The position numbers were made by a program, and so were the translations under genes. 64,000 nt of DNA from Neoarius graeffei (taxonomy: Eukaryota > Chordata > Actinopteri > Siluriformes > Ariidae), in the NCBI RefSeq assembly GCF_027579695.1, contig NW_026869982.1, positions 1,051,001 to 1,115,000 on the forward strand. The letters run 5' to 3'. A model generated the notes under the pieces. That model was not told the DNA's origin and searched no databases. It worked only from the letters and a program-made list of their open reading frames with translations. Below, piece after piece: positions 1 to 10,800 of this stretch. Positions within the stretch are counted from its first letter, which is position 1. Each line of letters starts with the position of its first letter.

Positions 1-29
1 GGCATTGTCAGAGTGGTTTGGACGTAAAC
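1..29 (-). pseudogene. 5S rRNA-like copy, cut by the window start
   Basis: Only nucleotides 1-29 of the RNA lie in the window; the rest continues to the left. It has the class A end (plus-strand GGACGTAAAC) and is followed on its upstream side by a CCTTG run of six. Confidence 0.85.
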
Positions 30-154
30 AACAGTCTGGAAATGTGTGCCTTGCCTTGCCTTGCCTTGCCTTGCCTTGCGCCCAGAAGGAAAATTCTTGC
101 CTTGCGAGCAGAAGGAAAATTCAAACAGATTTCTGCAAGAAGACAAAATAAAAT

Positions 155-272
155 GCTTACAGTACCTGGTATTCCTAGGCAGTCTCCCACTCAAGTACTA
201 ACCAGGCCCAACTCTGTTTAGCTTCTGAAATCAGACGGGATCAGGCATTGTCAGAGTGGTTTGGCCGTGAGC
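155..272 (-). pseudogene. 5S rRNA-like copy, reference for class B
   Basis: This is a complete 118-nt 5S-like sequence with nucleotide 1 at 272. The RNA starts GCTCACGGCC, so T4 has become C, which breaks one helix I pair (C4 against A115). The upstream spacer is marked by CAGTTTGCTGG, three or four CCTTG pentamers and AAAATTATTG where other classes have AAAATTCTTG. The unit is 241 bp in almost every instance. Two sub-types exist, with GCGAGC or GCTAGC before the second AGAAGG; this one is GCTAGC. Class B units often carry an A at plus-strand CTGAAATCAG, i.e. a change within the helix III/loop A region of the RNA. Confidence 0.8.
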
Positions 273-385
273 AACAGTTTGCTGGAAATGTGCCGTTTTT
301 CTTGCCTTGCCTTGCCTTGCGCCCAGAAGGAAAATTATTGCCTTGCTAGCAGAAGGAAAATTCAAACAGATTTCTGCAAGAAGAC

Positions 386-395
386 AAAATAAAAT
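386..395 (-). terminator. Pol III-type T-tract after the 5S-like copy (reference)
   Basis: On the minus strand the RNA 3' end is followed directly by ATTTTATTTT, giving two runs of four T. Four T is the usual minimum for Pol III termination in vertebrates. The motif is present after essentially every copy in the array, at the same distance. It is one base further out than the TTTT that directly follows GTAAGC in teleost 5S genes as I remember them. Confidence 0.65.
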
Positions 396-513
396 GCTTA
401 CAGTACCTGGTATTCCTAGGCAGTCTCCCACTCAAGTACTAACCAGGCCCAACTCTGTTTAGCTTCTGAGATCAGACGGGATCAGGCGTTGTCAGAGTGG
501 TTTGGCCGTAAGC
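396..513 (-). pseudogene. 5S rRNA-like copy, reference for class C
   Basis: This is a complete 118-nt 5S-like sequence, with nucleotide 1 at 513 and nucleotide 118 at 396. Helix I is perfect (GCTTAC with GTAAGC). Helix II pairs as ACTCTG with CAGAGT, helix III as CTGA with TCAG, and helix V as CCTGGT with ACCAGG. The Pol III intermediate element (about nt 67-72) is unchanged, but box A (nt 50-64) carries changes at 56, 60 and 63, and box C (nt 80-97) at 82, 83, 92 and 97. Together with changes at 12, 18, 23, 24, 30, 35, 47 and 110 this makes about 15 differences from the teleost form I remember. The preserved pairing argues for a once-expressed RNA; the box changes argue against full activity now. 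I call it a pseudogene, but a variant 5S gene is possible. Confidence 0.85.
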
Positions 514-536
514 AATAGCTTGTTGGAAATGTGCCG

Positions 537-541
537 TTTTT
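537..541 (-). promoter_or_regulatory. A-tract at about -24 to -28 upstream of the 5S-like start (reference)
   Basis: Classes B, C, D and E carry GTTTTTC on the plus strand, which places AAAAA at -28 to -24 relative to RNA nucleotide 1 at 513. Teleost 5S genes commonly have a short A/T-rich TATA-like element near -28, so this is a candidate for its remnant. Class A units have no such tract; CAAGG repeats occupy the position. That it acts as a promoter element is inference only. Confidence 0.35.
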
Positions 542-593
542 CTTGCCTTGCGATCAGAAGGAAAATTCTTGCCTTGCGACCAGAAGGAAAATT
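542..593 (+). repeat. 26-bp direct repeat, two copies, in the spacer (reference)
   Basis: Two adjacent 26-bp copies (542-567 and 568-593) read CTTGCCTTGCG, two or three variable bases, then CAGAAGGAAAATT. They differ by GATCAG against GACCAG. Every unit in the array has this pair, so spacer expansion inside one unit came before array growth. The CCTTG tracts are extensions of the CTTGCCTTGC at the start of the first copy. Confidence 0.85.
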
Positions 594-626
594 CAAACAG
601 ATTTCTGCAAGAAGACAAAATAAAAT

Positions 627-744
627 GCTTACAGTACCTGGTATTCCTAGGCAGTCTCACACTCAAGTACTAACCAGGCCCAACTCTGTTTAGCTTCTCA
701 GATCAGACAGGATCAGGCATTGTCAGAGTGGTTTGGACGTAAAC
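627..744 (-). pseudogene. 5S rRNA-like copy, reference for class A
   Basis: This is a complete 118-nt 5S-like sequence with nucleotide 1 at 744. Class A differs from class C at the RNA 5' end, which reads GTTTACGTCC: position 2 is T, giving a T:G wobble in helix I, and position 8 is T. Its upstream flank lacks 3 bp (CAGTCTGG in place of CAGCTTGTTGG, plus strand) and lacks the five-T tract found in other classes; a long CCTTG run replaces it. This copy has G86 changed to T in box C (plus-strand CACACTC). Class A is the only class with large length variation. It is less likely than C to be transcribed, because both ends of helix I and the upstream flank have changed. Confidence 0.8.
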
Positions 745-3700
745 AACAGTCTGGAAATGTGTGCCTTGCCTTGCCTTGCCTTGCCTTGCCTTGCCTTGCC
801 TTGCCTTGCTCCCAGAAGGAAAATTCTTGCCTTGCGAGCAGAAGGAAAATTCAAACAGATTTCTGCAAGAAGACAAAATAAAATGCTTACAGTACCTGGT
901 ATTCCTAGGCAGTCTCCCACCCAAGTACTAACCAGGCCCAACTCTGTTTAGCTTCTGAGATCAGACGGGATCAGGCGTTGTCAGAGTGGTTTGGCCGTAA
1001 GCAATAGCTTGTTGGAAATGTGCCGTTTTTCTTGCCTTGCGATCAGAAGGAAAATTCTTGCCTTGCGACCAGAAGGAAAATTCAAACAGATTTCTGCAAG
1101 AAGACAAAATAAAATGCTTACAGTACCTGGTATTCCTAGGCAGTCTCACACTCAAGTACTAACCAGGCCCAACTCTGTTTAGCTTCTGAGATCAGACGGG
1201 ATCAGGCGTTGTCAGAGTGGTTTGGCCGTAAGCAACAGCTTGTTGGAAATGTGCCGTTTTTCTTGCCTTGCGATCAGAAGGAAAATTCTTGCCTTGCGAC
1301 CAGAAGGAAAATTCAAACAGATTTCTGCAAGAAGACAAAATAAAATGCTTACAGTACCTGGTATTCCTAGGCAGTCTCACACTCAAGTACTAACCAGGCC
1401 CAACTCTGTTTAGCTTCTCAGATCAGACAGGATCAGGCATTGTCAGAGTGGTTTGGACGTAAACAACAGTCTGGAAATGTGTGCCTTGCCTTGCCTTGCC
1501 TTGCCTTGCCTTGCCTTGCCTTGCTCCCAGAAGGAAAATTCTTGCCTTGCGAGCAGAAGGAAAATTCAAACAGATTTCTGCAAGAAGACAAAATAAAATG
1601 CTTACAGTACCTGGTATTCCTAGGCAGTCTCACACTCAAGTACTAACCAGGCCCAACTCTGTTTAGCTTCTCAGATCAGACAGGATCAGGCATTGTCAGA
1701 GTGGTTTGGACGTAAACAACAGTCTGGAAATGTGTGCCTTGCCTTGCCTTGCCTTGCCTTGCCTTGCCTTGCCTTGCCTTGCTCCCAGAAGGAAAATTCT
1801 TGCCTTGCGAGCAGAAGGAAAATTCAAACAGATTTCTGCAAGAAGACAAAATAAAATGCTTACAGTACCTGGTATTCCTAGGCAGTCTCACACTCAAGTA
1901 CTAACCAGGCCCAACTCTGTTTAGCTTCTCAGATCAGACAGGATCAGGCATTGTCAGAGTGGTTTGGACGTAAACAGCAGTCTGGAAATGTGTGCCTTGC
2001 CTTGCCTTGCCTTGCCTTGCGCCCAGAAGGAAAATTCTTGCCTTGCGAGCAGAAGGAAAATTCAAACAGATTTCTGCAAGAAGACAAAATAAAATGCTTA
2101 CAGTACCTGGTATTCCTAGGCAGTCTCCCACTCAAGTACTAACCAGGCCCAACTCTGTTTAGCTTCTGAAATCAGACGGGATCAGGCATTGTCAGAGTGG
2201 TTTGGCCGTGAGCAACAGCTTGCTGGAAATGTGCCGTTTTTCTTGCCTTGCCTTGCCTTGCGCCCAGAAGGAAAATTATTGCCTTGCGAGCAGAAGGAAA
2301 ATTCAAACAGATTTCTGCAAGAAGACAAAATAAAATGCTTACAGTACCTGGTATTCCTAGGCAGTCTCCCACTCAAGTACTAACCAGGCCCAACTCTGTT
2401 TAGCTTCTGAGATCAGACGGGATCAGGCGTTGTCAGAGTGGTTTGGCCGTAAGCAACAGCTTGTTGGAAATGTGCCGTTTTTCTTGCCTTGCGATCAGAA
2501 GGAAAATTCTTGCCTTGCGACCAGAAGGAAAATTCAAACAGATTTCTGCAAGAAGACAAAATAAAATGCTTACAGTACCTGGTATTCCTAGGCAGTCTAA
2601 CACTCAAGTACTAACCAGGCCCAACTCTGTTTAGCTTCTCAGATCAGACAGGATCAGGCATTGTCAGAGTGGTTTGGACGTAAACAACAGTCTGGAAATG
2701 TGTGCCTTGCCTTGCCTTGCCTTGCCTTGCGCCCAGAAGGAAAATTCTTGCCTTGCGAGCAGAAGGAAAATTCAAACAGATTTCTGCAAGAAGACAAAAT
2801 AAAATGCTTACAGTACCTGGTATTCCTAGGCAGTCTCCCACTCAAGTACTAACCAGGCCCAACTCTGTTTAGCTTCTGAGATCAGACGGGATCAGGCGTT
2901 CTCAGAGTGGTTTGGCCGTAAGCAACAGCTTGTTGGAAATGTGCCGTTTTTCTTGCCTTGCGATCAGAAGGAAAATTCTTGCCTTGCGACCAGAAGGAAA
3001 ATTCAAACAGATTTCTGCAAGAAGACAAAATAAAATGCTTACAGTACCTGGTATTCCTAGGCAGTCTCACACTCAAGTACTAACCAGGCCCAACTCTGTT
3101 TAGCTTCTCAGATCAGACAGGATCAGGCATTGTCAGAGTGGTTTGGACGTAAACAACAGTCTGGAAATGTGTGCCTTGCCTTGCCTTGCCTTGCGCCCAG
3201 AAGGAAAATTCTTGCCTTGCGAGCAGAAGGAAAATTCAAACAGATTTCTGCAAGAAGACAAAATAAAATGCTTACAGTACCTGGTATTCCTAGGCAGTCT
3301 CCCACTCAAGTACTAACCAGGCAAAACTCTGTTTAGCTTCTGAAATCAGACGGGATCAGGCATTGTCAGAGTGGTTTGGCCGTGAGCAACAGTTTGCTGG
3401 AAATGTGCCGTTTTTCTTGCCTTGCCTTGCCTTGCGCCCAGAAGGAAAATTCTTGCCTTGCGAGCAGAAGGAAAATTCAAACAGATTTCTGCAAGAAGAC
3501 AAAATAAAATGCTTACAGTACCTGGTATTCCTAGGCAGTCTCCCACTCAAGTACTAACCAGGCCCAACTCTGTTTAGCTTCTGAAATCAGACGGGATCAG
3601 GCATTGTCAGAGTGGTTTGGCCGTGAGCAACAGTTTGCTGGAAATGTGCCGTTTTTCTTGCCTTGCCTTGCCTTGCACCCAGAAGGAAAATTATTGCCTT

Positions 3701-4223
3701 GCGAGCAGAAGGAAAATTCAAACAGATTTCTGCAAGAAGACAAAATAAAATGCTTACAGTACCTGGTATTCCTAGGCAGTCTCCCACTCAAGTACTAACC
3801 AGGCCCAACTCTGTTTAGCTTCTGAGATCAGACGGGATCAGGCGTTGTCAGAGTGGTTTGGCCATAAGCAACAGTTAGTTGGAAATGTGCCGTTTTTCTT
3901 GCCTTGCCTTGCGCCCAGAAGGAAAATTCTTGCCTTGCGAGCAGAAGGAAAATTCAAACAGATTTCTGCTAGAAGACAAAATAAAATGCTTACAGTACCT
4001 GGTATTCCTAGGCAGTCTCCCACTCAAGTACTAACCAGGCCCAACTCTGTTTAGCTTCTGAGATCAGACGGGATCAGGCGTTGTCAGAGTGGTTTGGCCA
4101 TAAGCAACAGTTAGTTGGAAATGTGCCGTTTTTCTTGCCTTGCCTTGCGACCAGAAGGAAAATTCTTGCCTTGCGAGCAGAAGGAAAATTCAAACAGATT
4201 TCTGCAAGAAGACAAAATAAAAT

Positions 4224-4341
4224 GCTTACAGTACCTGGTATTACTAGGCAGTCTCCCACTCAAGTACTAAACAGGCCCAACTCTGTTTAGCTTCTCAGAT
4301 CAGACAGGATCAGGCATTGTCAGAGTGGTTTGGACATAAGC
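4224..4341 (-). pseudogene. 5S rRNA-like copy, class E (A/D chimera)
   Basis: This is a complete 118-nt 5S-like sequence with nucleotide 1 at 4341. The RNA starts GCTTATGTCC, combining the T8 of class A with the T6 of class D. The upstream flank has the 3-bp deletion of class A (AGTCTGG) but keeps the GTTTTTC tract of B, C and D, and then a class C type GCGATCAG / GCGACCAG spacer. Units of this class are 233 bp. There are five in the window, with RNA starts at 4341, 6964, 10327, 12780 and 62609, each at the same place in a copy of the D-domain duplication, so one recombination event followed by duplication explains them all. Confidence 0.75.
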
Positions 4342-4697
4342 AATAGTCTGGAAATGTGCCGTTTTTCTTGCCTTGCCTTGCGATCAGAAGGAAAATTCTT
4401 GCCTTGCGACCAGAAGGAAAATTCAAACAGATTTCTGCAAGAAGACAAAATAAAATGCTTACAGTACCTGGTATTCCTAGGCAGTCTCCCACTCAAGTAC
4501 TAACCAGGCCCAACTCTGTTTAGCTTCTGAGATCAGACGGGATCAGGCGTTGTCAGAGTGGTTTGGCCATAAGCAACAGTTAGTTGGAAATGTGTCGTTT
4601 TTCTTGCCTTGCCTTGCCTTGCGCCCAGAAGGAAAATTCTTGCCTTGCGAGCAGAAGGAAAATTCAAACAGATTTCTGCTAGAAGACAAAATAAAAT

Positions 4698-4815
4698 GCT
4701 TACAGTACCTGGTATTCCTAGGCAGTCTCCCACTCAAGTACTAACCAGGCCCAACTCTGTTTAGCTTCTGAGATCAGACGGGATCAGGCGTTGTCAGAGT
4801 GGTTTGGCCATAAGC
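4698..4815 (-). pseudogene. 5S rRNA-like copy, reference for class D
   Basis: This is a complete 118-nt 5S-like sequence with nucleotide 1 at 4815. The RNA starts GCTTATGGCC, so C6 is T and the helix I end pair becomes a T:G wobble. The spacer is marked by CAGTTAGTTGG, two to four CCTTG pentamers and, in about half of the units, CTGCTAGAAG instead of CTGCAAGAAG. Unit length is 236, 241 or 246 bp. D units occur only at 3.8-11.0 kb, 12.4-13.4 kb and 60.4-64.0 kb, so they form their own domain rather than being mixed into the A/B/C parts. The D units at 7438, 10801, 13254 and 63083 keep the CGTAAGC end of class C and look like C/D recombinants. Confidence 0.8.
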
Positions 4816-7800
4816 AACAGTTAGTTGGAAATGTGCCGTTTTTCTTGCCTTGCCTTGCCTTGCGACCAGAAGGAAAATTCTTGCCTTGCGAGCAGAAGGA
4901 AAATTCAAACAGATTTCTGCAAGAAGACAAAATAAAATGCTTACAGTACCTGGTATTCCTAGGCAGTCTCCCACTCAAGTACTAACCAGGCCTAACTCTG
5001 TTTAGCTTCTGAGATCAGATGGGATCAGGCGTTGTCAGAGTGGTTTGGCCATAAGCAACAGTGAGTTGGAAATGTGCCGTTTTTCTTGCCTTGCCTTGCC
5101 TTGCGCCCAGAAGGAAAATTCTTGCCTTGCGAGCAGAAGGAAAATTCAAACAGATTTCTGCTAGAAGACAAAATAAAATGCTTACAGTACCTGGTATTCC
5201 TAGGCAGTCTCCCACTCAAGTACTATCCAGGCCCAACTCTGTTTAGCTTCTGAGATCAGACGGGATCAGGCGTTGTCAGAGTGGTTTGGCCATAAGCAGC
5301 AGTTAGTTGGAAATGTGCCGTTTTTCTTGCCTTGCCTTGCGACCAGAAGGAAAATTCTTGCCTTGCGAGCAGAAGGAAAATTCAAACAGATTTCTGCAAG
5401 AAGACAAAATAAAATGCTTACAGTACCTGGTATTACTAGGCAGTCTCCCACTCAAGTACTAAACAGGCCCAACTCTGTTTAGTTTCTGAGATCTGACAGG
5501 ATCAGGCGTTGTCAGAGTGGTTTGGCCGTAAGCAACAGCTTGTTGGAAATGTGCCATTTTTCTTGCCTTGCGCCCAGAAGGAAAATTCTTGCCTTGCGAC
5601 CAGAAGGAAAATTCAAACAGATTTCTGCTAGAAGACAAAATAAAATGCTTACAGTACCTGGTATTCCTAGGCAGTCTCCCACTCAAGTACTAACCAGGCC
5701 CAACTCTGTTTAGCTTCTGAGATCAGACGGGATCAGGCGTTGTCAGAGTGGTTTGGCCATAAGCAACAGTTAGTTGGAAATGTGCCGTTTTTCTTGCCTT
5801 GCCTTGCCTTGCCTTGCGCCCAGAAGGAAAATTCTTGCCTTGCGAGCAGAAGGAAAATTCAAACAGATTTCTGCAAGAAGACAAAATAAAATGCTTACAG
5901 TACCTGGTATTCCTAGGCAGTCTCCCACTCAAGTACTAACCAGGCCCAACTCTGTTTAGCTTCTGAGATCAGACGGGATCAGGCGTTGTCAGAGTGGTTT
6001 GGCCATAAGCAACAGTTAGTTGGAAATGTGCCGTTTTTCTTGCCTTGCCTTGCCTTGCGCCCAGAAGGAAAATTCTTGCCTTGCGAGCAGAAGGAAAATT
6101 CAAACAGATTTCTGCTAGAAGACAAAATAAAATGCTTACAGTACCTGGTATTCCTATTCAGTCTCCCACTCAAGTACTAACCAGGCCCAACTCTGTTTAG
6201 TTTCTGAGATCAGACGGGATCAGGCGATGTCAGAGTGGTTTGGCCATAAGCAACAGTTAGTTGGAAATGTGCCGTTTTTCTTGCCTTGCCTTGCCTTGCG
6301 CCCAGAAGGAAAATTCTTGCCTTGCGAGCAGAAGGAAAATTCAAACAGATTTCTGCAAGAAGACAAAATAAAATGCTTACAGTACCTGGTATTCCTAGGC
6401 AGGCTCCCACTCAAGTACTAACCAGGCCCAACTCTGTTTAGCTTCTGAGATCAGACGGGATCAGGCGTTGTCAGAGTGGTTTGGCCATAAGCAACAGTTA
6501 GTTGGAAATGTGCCGTTTTTCTTGCCTTGCCTTGCGCCCAGAAGGAAAATTCTTGCCTTGCGAGCAGAAGGAAAATTCAAACAGATTTCTGCTAGAAGAC
6601 AAAATAAAATGCTTACAGTACCTGGTATTCCTAGGCAGTCTCCCACTCAAGTACTAACCAGGCCCAACTCTGTTTAGCTTCTGAGATCAGACGGGATCAG
6701 GCGTTGTCAGAGTGGTTTGGCCATAAGCAACAGTTAGTTGGAAATGTGCCGTTTTTCTTGCCTTGCCTTGCGACCAGAAGGAAAATTCTTGCCTTGCGAG
6801 CAGAAGGAAAATTCAAACAGATTTCTGCAAGAAGACAAAATAAAATGCTTACAGTACCTGGTATTACTAGGCAGTCTCCCACTCAAGTACTAAACAGGCC
6901 CAACTCTGTTTAGCTTCTCAGATCAGACAGGATCAGGCATTGTCAGAGTGGTTTGGACATAAGCAATAGTCTGGAAATGTGCCGTTTTTCTTGCCTTGCC
7001 TTGCGATCAGAAGGAAAATTCTTGCCTTGCGACCAGAAGGAAAATTCAAACAGATTTCTGCAAGAAGACAAAATAAAATGCTTACAGTACCTGGTATTCC
7101 TAGGCAGTCTCCCACTCAAGTACTAACCAGGCCCAACTCTGTTTAGCTTCTGACATCAGACGGGATCAGGCGTTGTCAGAGTGGTTTGGCCATAAGCAAC
7201 AGTTAGTTGGAAATGTGCCGTTTTTCTTGCCTTGCCTTGCCTTGCGCCCAGAAGGAAAATTCTTGCCTTGCGAGCAGAAGGAAAATTCAAACAGATTTCT
7301 GCTAGAAGACAAAATAAAATGCTTACAGTACCTGGTATTCCTAGGCAGTCTCCCACTCAAGTACTAACCAGGCCCAACTCTGTTTAGCTTCTGAGATCAG
7401 ACGGGATCAGGCGTTGTCAGAGTGGTTTGGCCGTAAGCAACAGTTAGTTGGAAATGTGCCGTTTTTCTTGCCTTGCCTTGCGACCAGAAGGAAAATTCTT
7501 GCCTTGCGAGCAGAAGGAAAATTCAAACAGATTTCTGCAAGGAGACAAAATAAAATGCTTACAGTACCTGGTATTCCTAGGCAGTCTCACACTCAAGTAC
7601 TAACCAGGCCCAACTCTGTTTAGCTTCTCAGATCAGACAGGATCAGGCATTGTCAGAGTGGTTTGGACGTAAACAACAGTCTGGAAATGTGTGCCTTGCC
7701 TTGCCTTGCCTTGCCTTGCCTTGCCTTGCCTTGCCTTGCCTTGCGCCCAGAAGGAAAATTCTTGCCTTGCGAGCAGAAGGAAAATTCAAACAGATTTCTG

Positions 7801-10800
7801 CAAGAAGACAAAATAAAATGCTTACAGTACCTGGTATTCCTAGGCAGTCTCCCACTCAAGTACTAACCAGGCCCAACTCTGTTTAGCTTCTGAGATCAGA
7901 CGGGATCAGGCGTTGTCAGAGTGGTTTGGCCATAAGCAACAGTTAGTTGGAAATGTGTCGTTTTTCTTGCCTTGCCTTGCCTTGCGCCCAGAAGGAAAAT
8001 TCTTGCCTTGCGAGCAGAAGGAAAATTCAAACAGATTTCTGCTAGAAGACAAAATAAAATGCTTACAGTACCTGGTATTCCTAGGCAGTCTCCCACTCAA
8101 GTACTAACCAGGCCCAACTCTGTTTAGCTTCTGAGATCAGACGGGATCAGGCGTTGTCAGAGTGGTTTGGCCATAAGCAACAGTTAGTTGGAAATGTGCC
8201 GTTTTTCTTGCCTTGCCTTGCCTTGCGACCAGAAGGAAAATTCTTGCCTTGCGAGCAGAAGGAAAATTCAAACAGATTTCTGCAAGAAGACAAAATAAAA
8301 TGCTTACAGTACCTGGTATTCCTAGGCAGTCTCCCACTCAAGTACTAACCAGGCCTAACTCTGTTTAGCTTCTGAGATCAGACGGGATCAGGCGTTGTCA
8401 GAGTGGTTTGGCCATAAGCAACAGTGAGTTGGAAATGTGCCGTTTTTCTTGCCTTGCCTTGCCTTGCGCCCAGAAGGAAAATTCTTGCCTTGCGAGCAGA
8501 AGGAAAATTCAAACAGATTTCTGCTAGAAGACAAAATAAAATGCTTACAGTACCTGGTATTCCTAGGCAGTCTCCCACTCAAGTACTATCCAGGCCCAAC
8601 TCTGTTTAGCTTCTGAGATCAGACGGGATCAGGCGTTGTCAGAGTGGTTTGGCCATAAGCAGCAGTTAGTTGGAAATGTGCCGTTTTTCTTGCCTTGCCT
8701 TGCGACCAGAAGGAAAATTCTTGCCTTGCGAGCAGAAGGAAAATTCAAACAGATTTCTGCAAGAAGACAAAATAAAATGCTTACAGTACCTGGTATTACT
8801 AGGCAGTCTCCCACTCAAGTACTAAACAGGCCCAACTCTGTTTAGTTTCTGAGATCTGACAGGATCAGGCGTTGTCAGAGTGGTTTGGCCGTAAGCAACA
8901 GCTTGTTGGAAATGTGCCATTTTTCTTGCCTTGCGCCCAGAAGGAAAATTCTTGCCTTGCGACCAGAAGGAAAATTCAAACAGATTTCTGCTAGAAGACA
9001 AAATAAAATGCTTACAGTACCTGGTATTCCTAGGCAGTCTCCCACTCAAGTACTAACCAGGCCCAACTCTGTTTAGCTTCTGAGATCAGACGGGATCAGG
9101 CGTTGTCAGAGTGGTTTGGCCATAAGCAACAGTTAGTTGGAAATGTGCCGTTTTTCTTGCCTTGCCTTGCCTTGCCTTGCGCCCAGAAGGAAAATTCTTG
9201 CCTTGCGAGCAGAAGGAAAATTCAAACAGATTTCTGCAAGAAGACAAAATAAAATGCTTACAGTACCTGGTATTCCTAGGCAGTCTCCCACTCAAGTACT
9301 AACCAGGCCCAACTCTGTTTAGCTTCTGAGATCAGACGGGATCAGGCGTTGTCAGAGTGGTTTGGCCATAAGCAACAGTTAGTTGGAAATGTGCCGTTTT
9401 TCTTGCCTTGCCTTGCCTTGCGCCCAGAAGGAAAATTCTTGCCTTGCGAGCAGAAGGAAAATTCAAACAGATTTCTGCTAGAAGACAAAATAAAATGCTT
9501 ACAGTACCTGGTATTCCTATTCAGTCTTCCACTCAAGTACTAACCAGGCCCAACTCTGTTTAGTTTCTGAGATCAGACGGGATCAGGCGATGTCAGAGTG
9601 GTTTGGCCATAAGCAACAGTTAGTTGGAAATGTGCCGTTTTTCTTGCCTTGCCTTGCCTTGCGCCCAGAAGGAAAATTCTTGCCTTGCGAGCAGAAGGAA
9701 AATTCAAACAGATTTCTGCAAGAAGACAAAATAAAATGCTTACAGTACCTGGTATTCCTAGGCAGTCTCCCACTCAAGTACTAACCAGGCCCAACTCTGT
9801 TTAGCTTCTGAGATCAGACGGGATCAGGCGTTGTCAGAGTGGTTTGGCCATAAGCAACAGTTAGTTGGAAATGTGCCGTTTTTCTTGCCTTGCCTTGCGC
9901 CCAGAAGGAAAATTCTTGCCTTGCGAGCAGAAGGAAAATTCAAACAGATTTCTGCTAGAAGACAAAATAAAATGCTTACAGTACCTGGTATTCCTAGGCA
10001 GTCTCCCACTCAAGTACTCACCAGGCCCAACTCTGTTTAGCTTCTGAGATCAGACGGGATCAGGCGTTGTCAGAGTGGTTTGGCCATAAGCAACAGTTAG
10101 TTGGAAATGTGCCGTTTTTCTTGCCTTGCCTTGCGACCAGAAGGAAAATTCTTGCCTTGCGAGCAGAAGGAAAATTCAAACAGATTTCTGCAAGAAGACA
10201 AAATAAAATGCTTACAGTACCTGGTATTACTAGGCAGTCTCCCACTCAAGTACTAAACAGGCCCAACTCTGTTTAGCTTCTCAGATCAGACAGGATCAGG
10301 CATTGTCAGAGTGGTTTGGACATAAGCAATAGTCTGGAAATGTGCCGTTTTTCTTGCCTTGCCTTGCGATCAGAAGGAAAATTCTTGCCTTGCGACCAGA
10401 AGGAAAATTCAAACAGATTTCTGCAAGAAGACAAAATAAAATGCTTACAGTACCTGGTATTCCTAGGCAGTCTCCCACTCAAGTACTAACCAGGCCCAAC
10501 TCTGTTTAGCTTCTGACATCAGACGGGATCAGGCGTTGTCAGAGTGGTTTGGCCATAAGCAACAGTTAGTTGGAAATGTGCCGTTTTTCTTGCCTTGCCT
10601 TGCCTTGCGCCCAGAAGGAAAATTCTTGCCTTGCGAGCAGAAGGAAAATTCAAACAGATTTCTGCTAGAAGACAAAATAAAATGCTTACAGTACCTGGTA
10701 TTCCTAGGCAGTCTCCCACTCAAGTACTAACCAGGCCCAACTCTGTTTAGCTTCTGAGATCAGACGGGATCAGGCGTTGTCAGAGTGGTTTGGCCGTAAG

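Larger units (their letters stand above)
1..3840 (-). repeat. Mixed A/B/C units, left part of the array
   Basis: Class and RNA-start coordinate (nucleotide 1; each RNA runs 117 bp to the left): A29 B272 C513 A744 C1002 C1233 A1464 A1717 A1975 B2213 C2454 A2685 C2923 A3154 B3387 B3628. Three A units in a row (1464, 1717, 1975) form the only A-A-A run on this side; the same run recurs at 54699-55230 and 58286-58807. The unit at 2213 has CAGCTTGCTGG, a mix of B and C. The region from 1975 to 3387 matches 58807-60219 unit for unit. Confidence 0.9.

Noticed and set aside
542-593. CENP-B box or other centromere protein site in the spacer
   Set aside because: I looked for the TTCG ... CGGG pattern in the spacer and the 5S body and did not find it.
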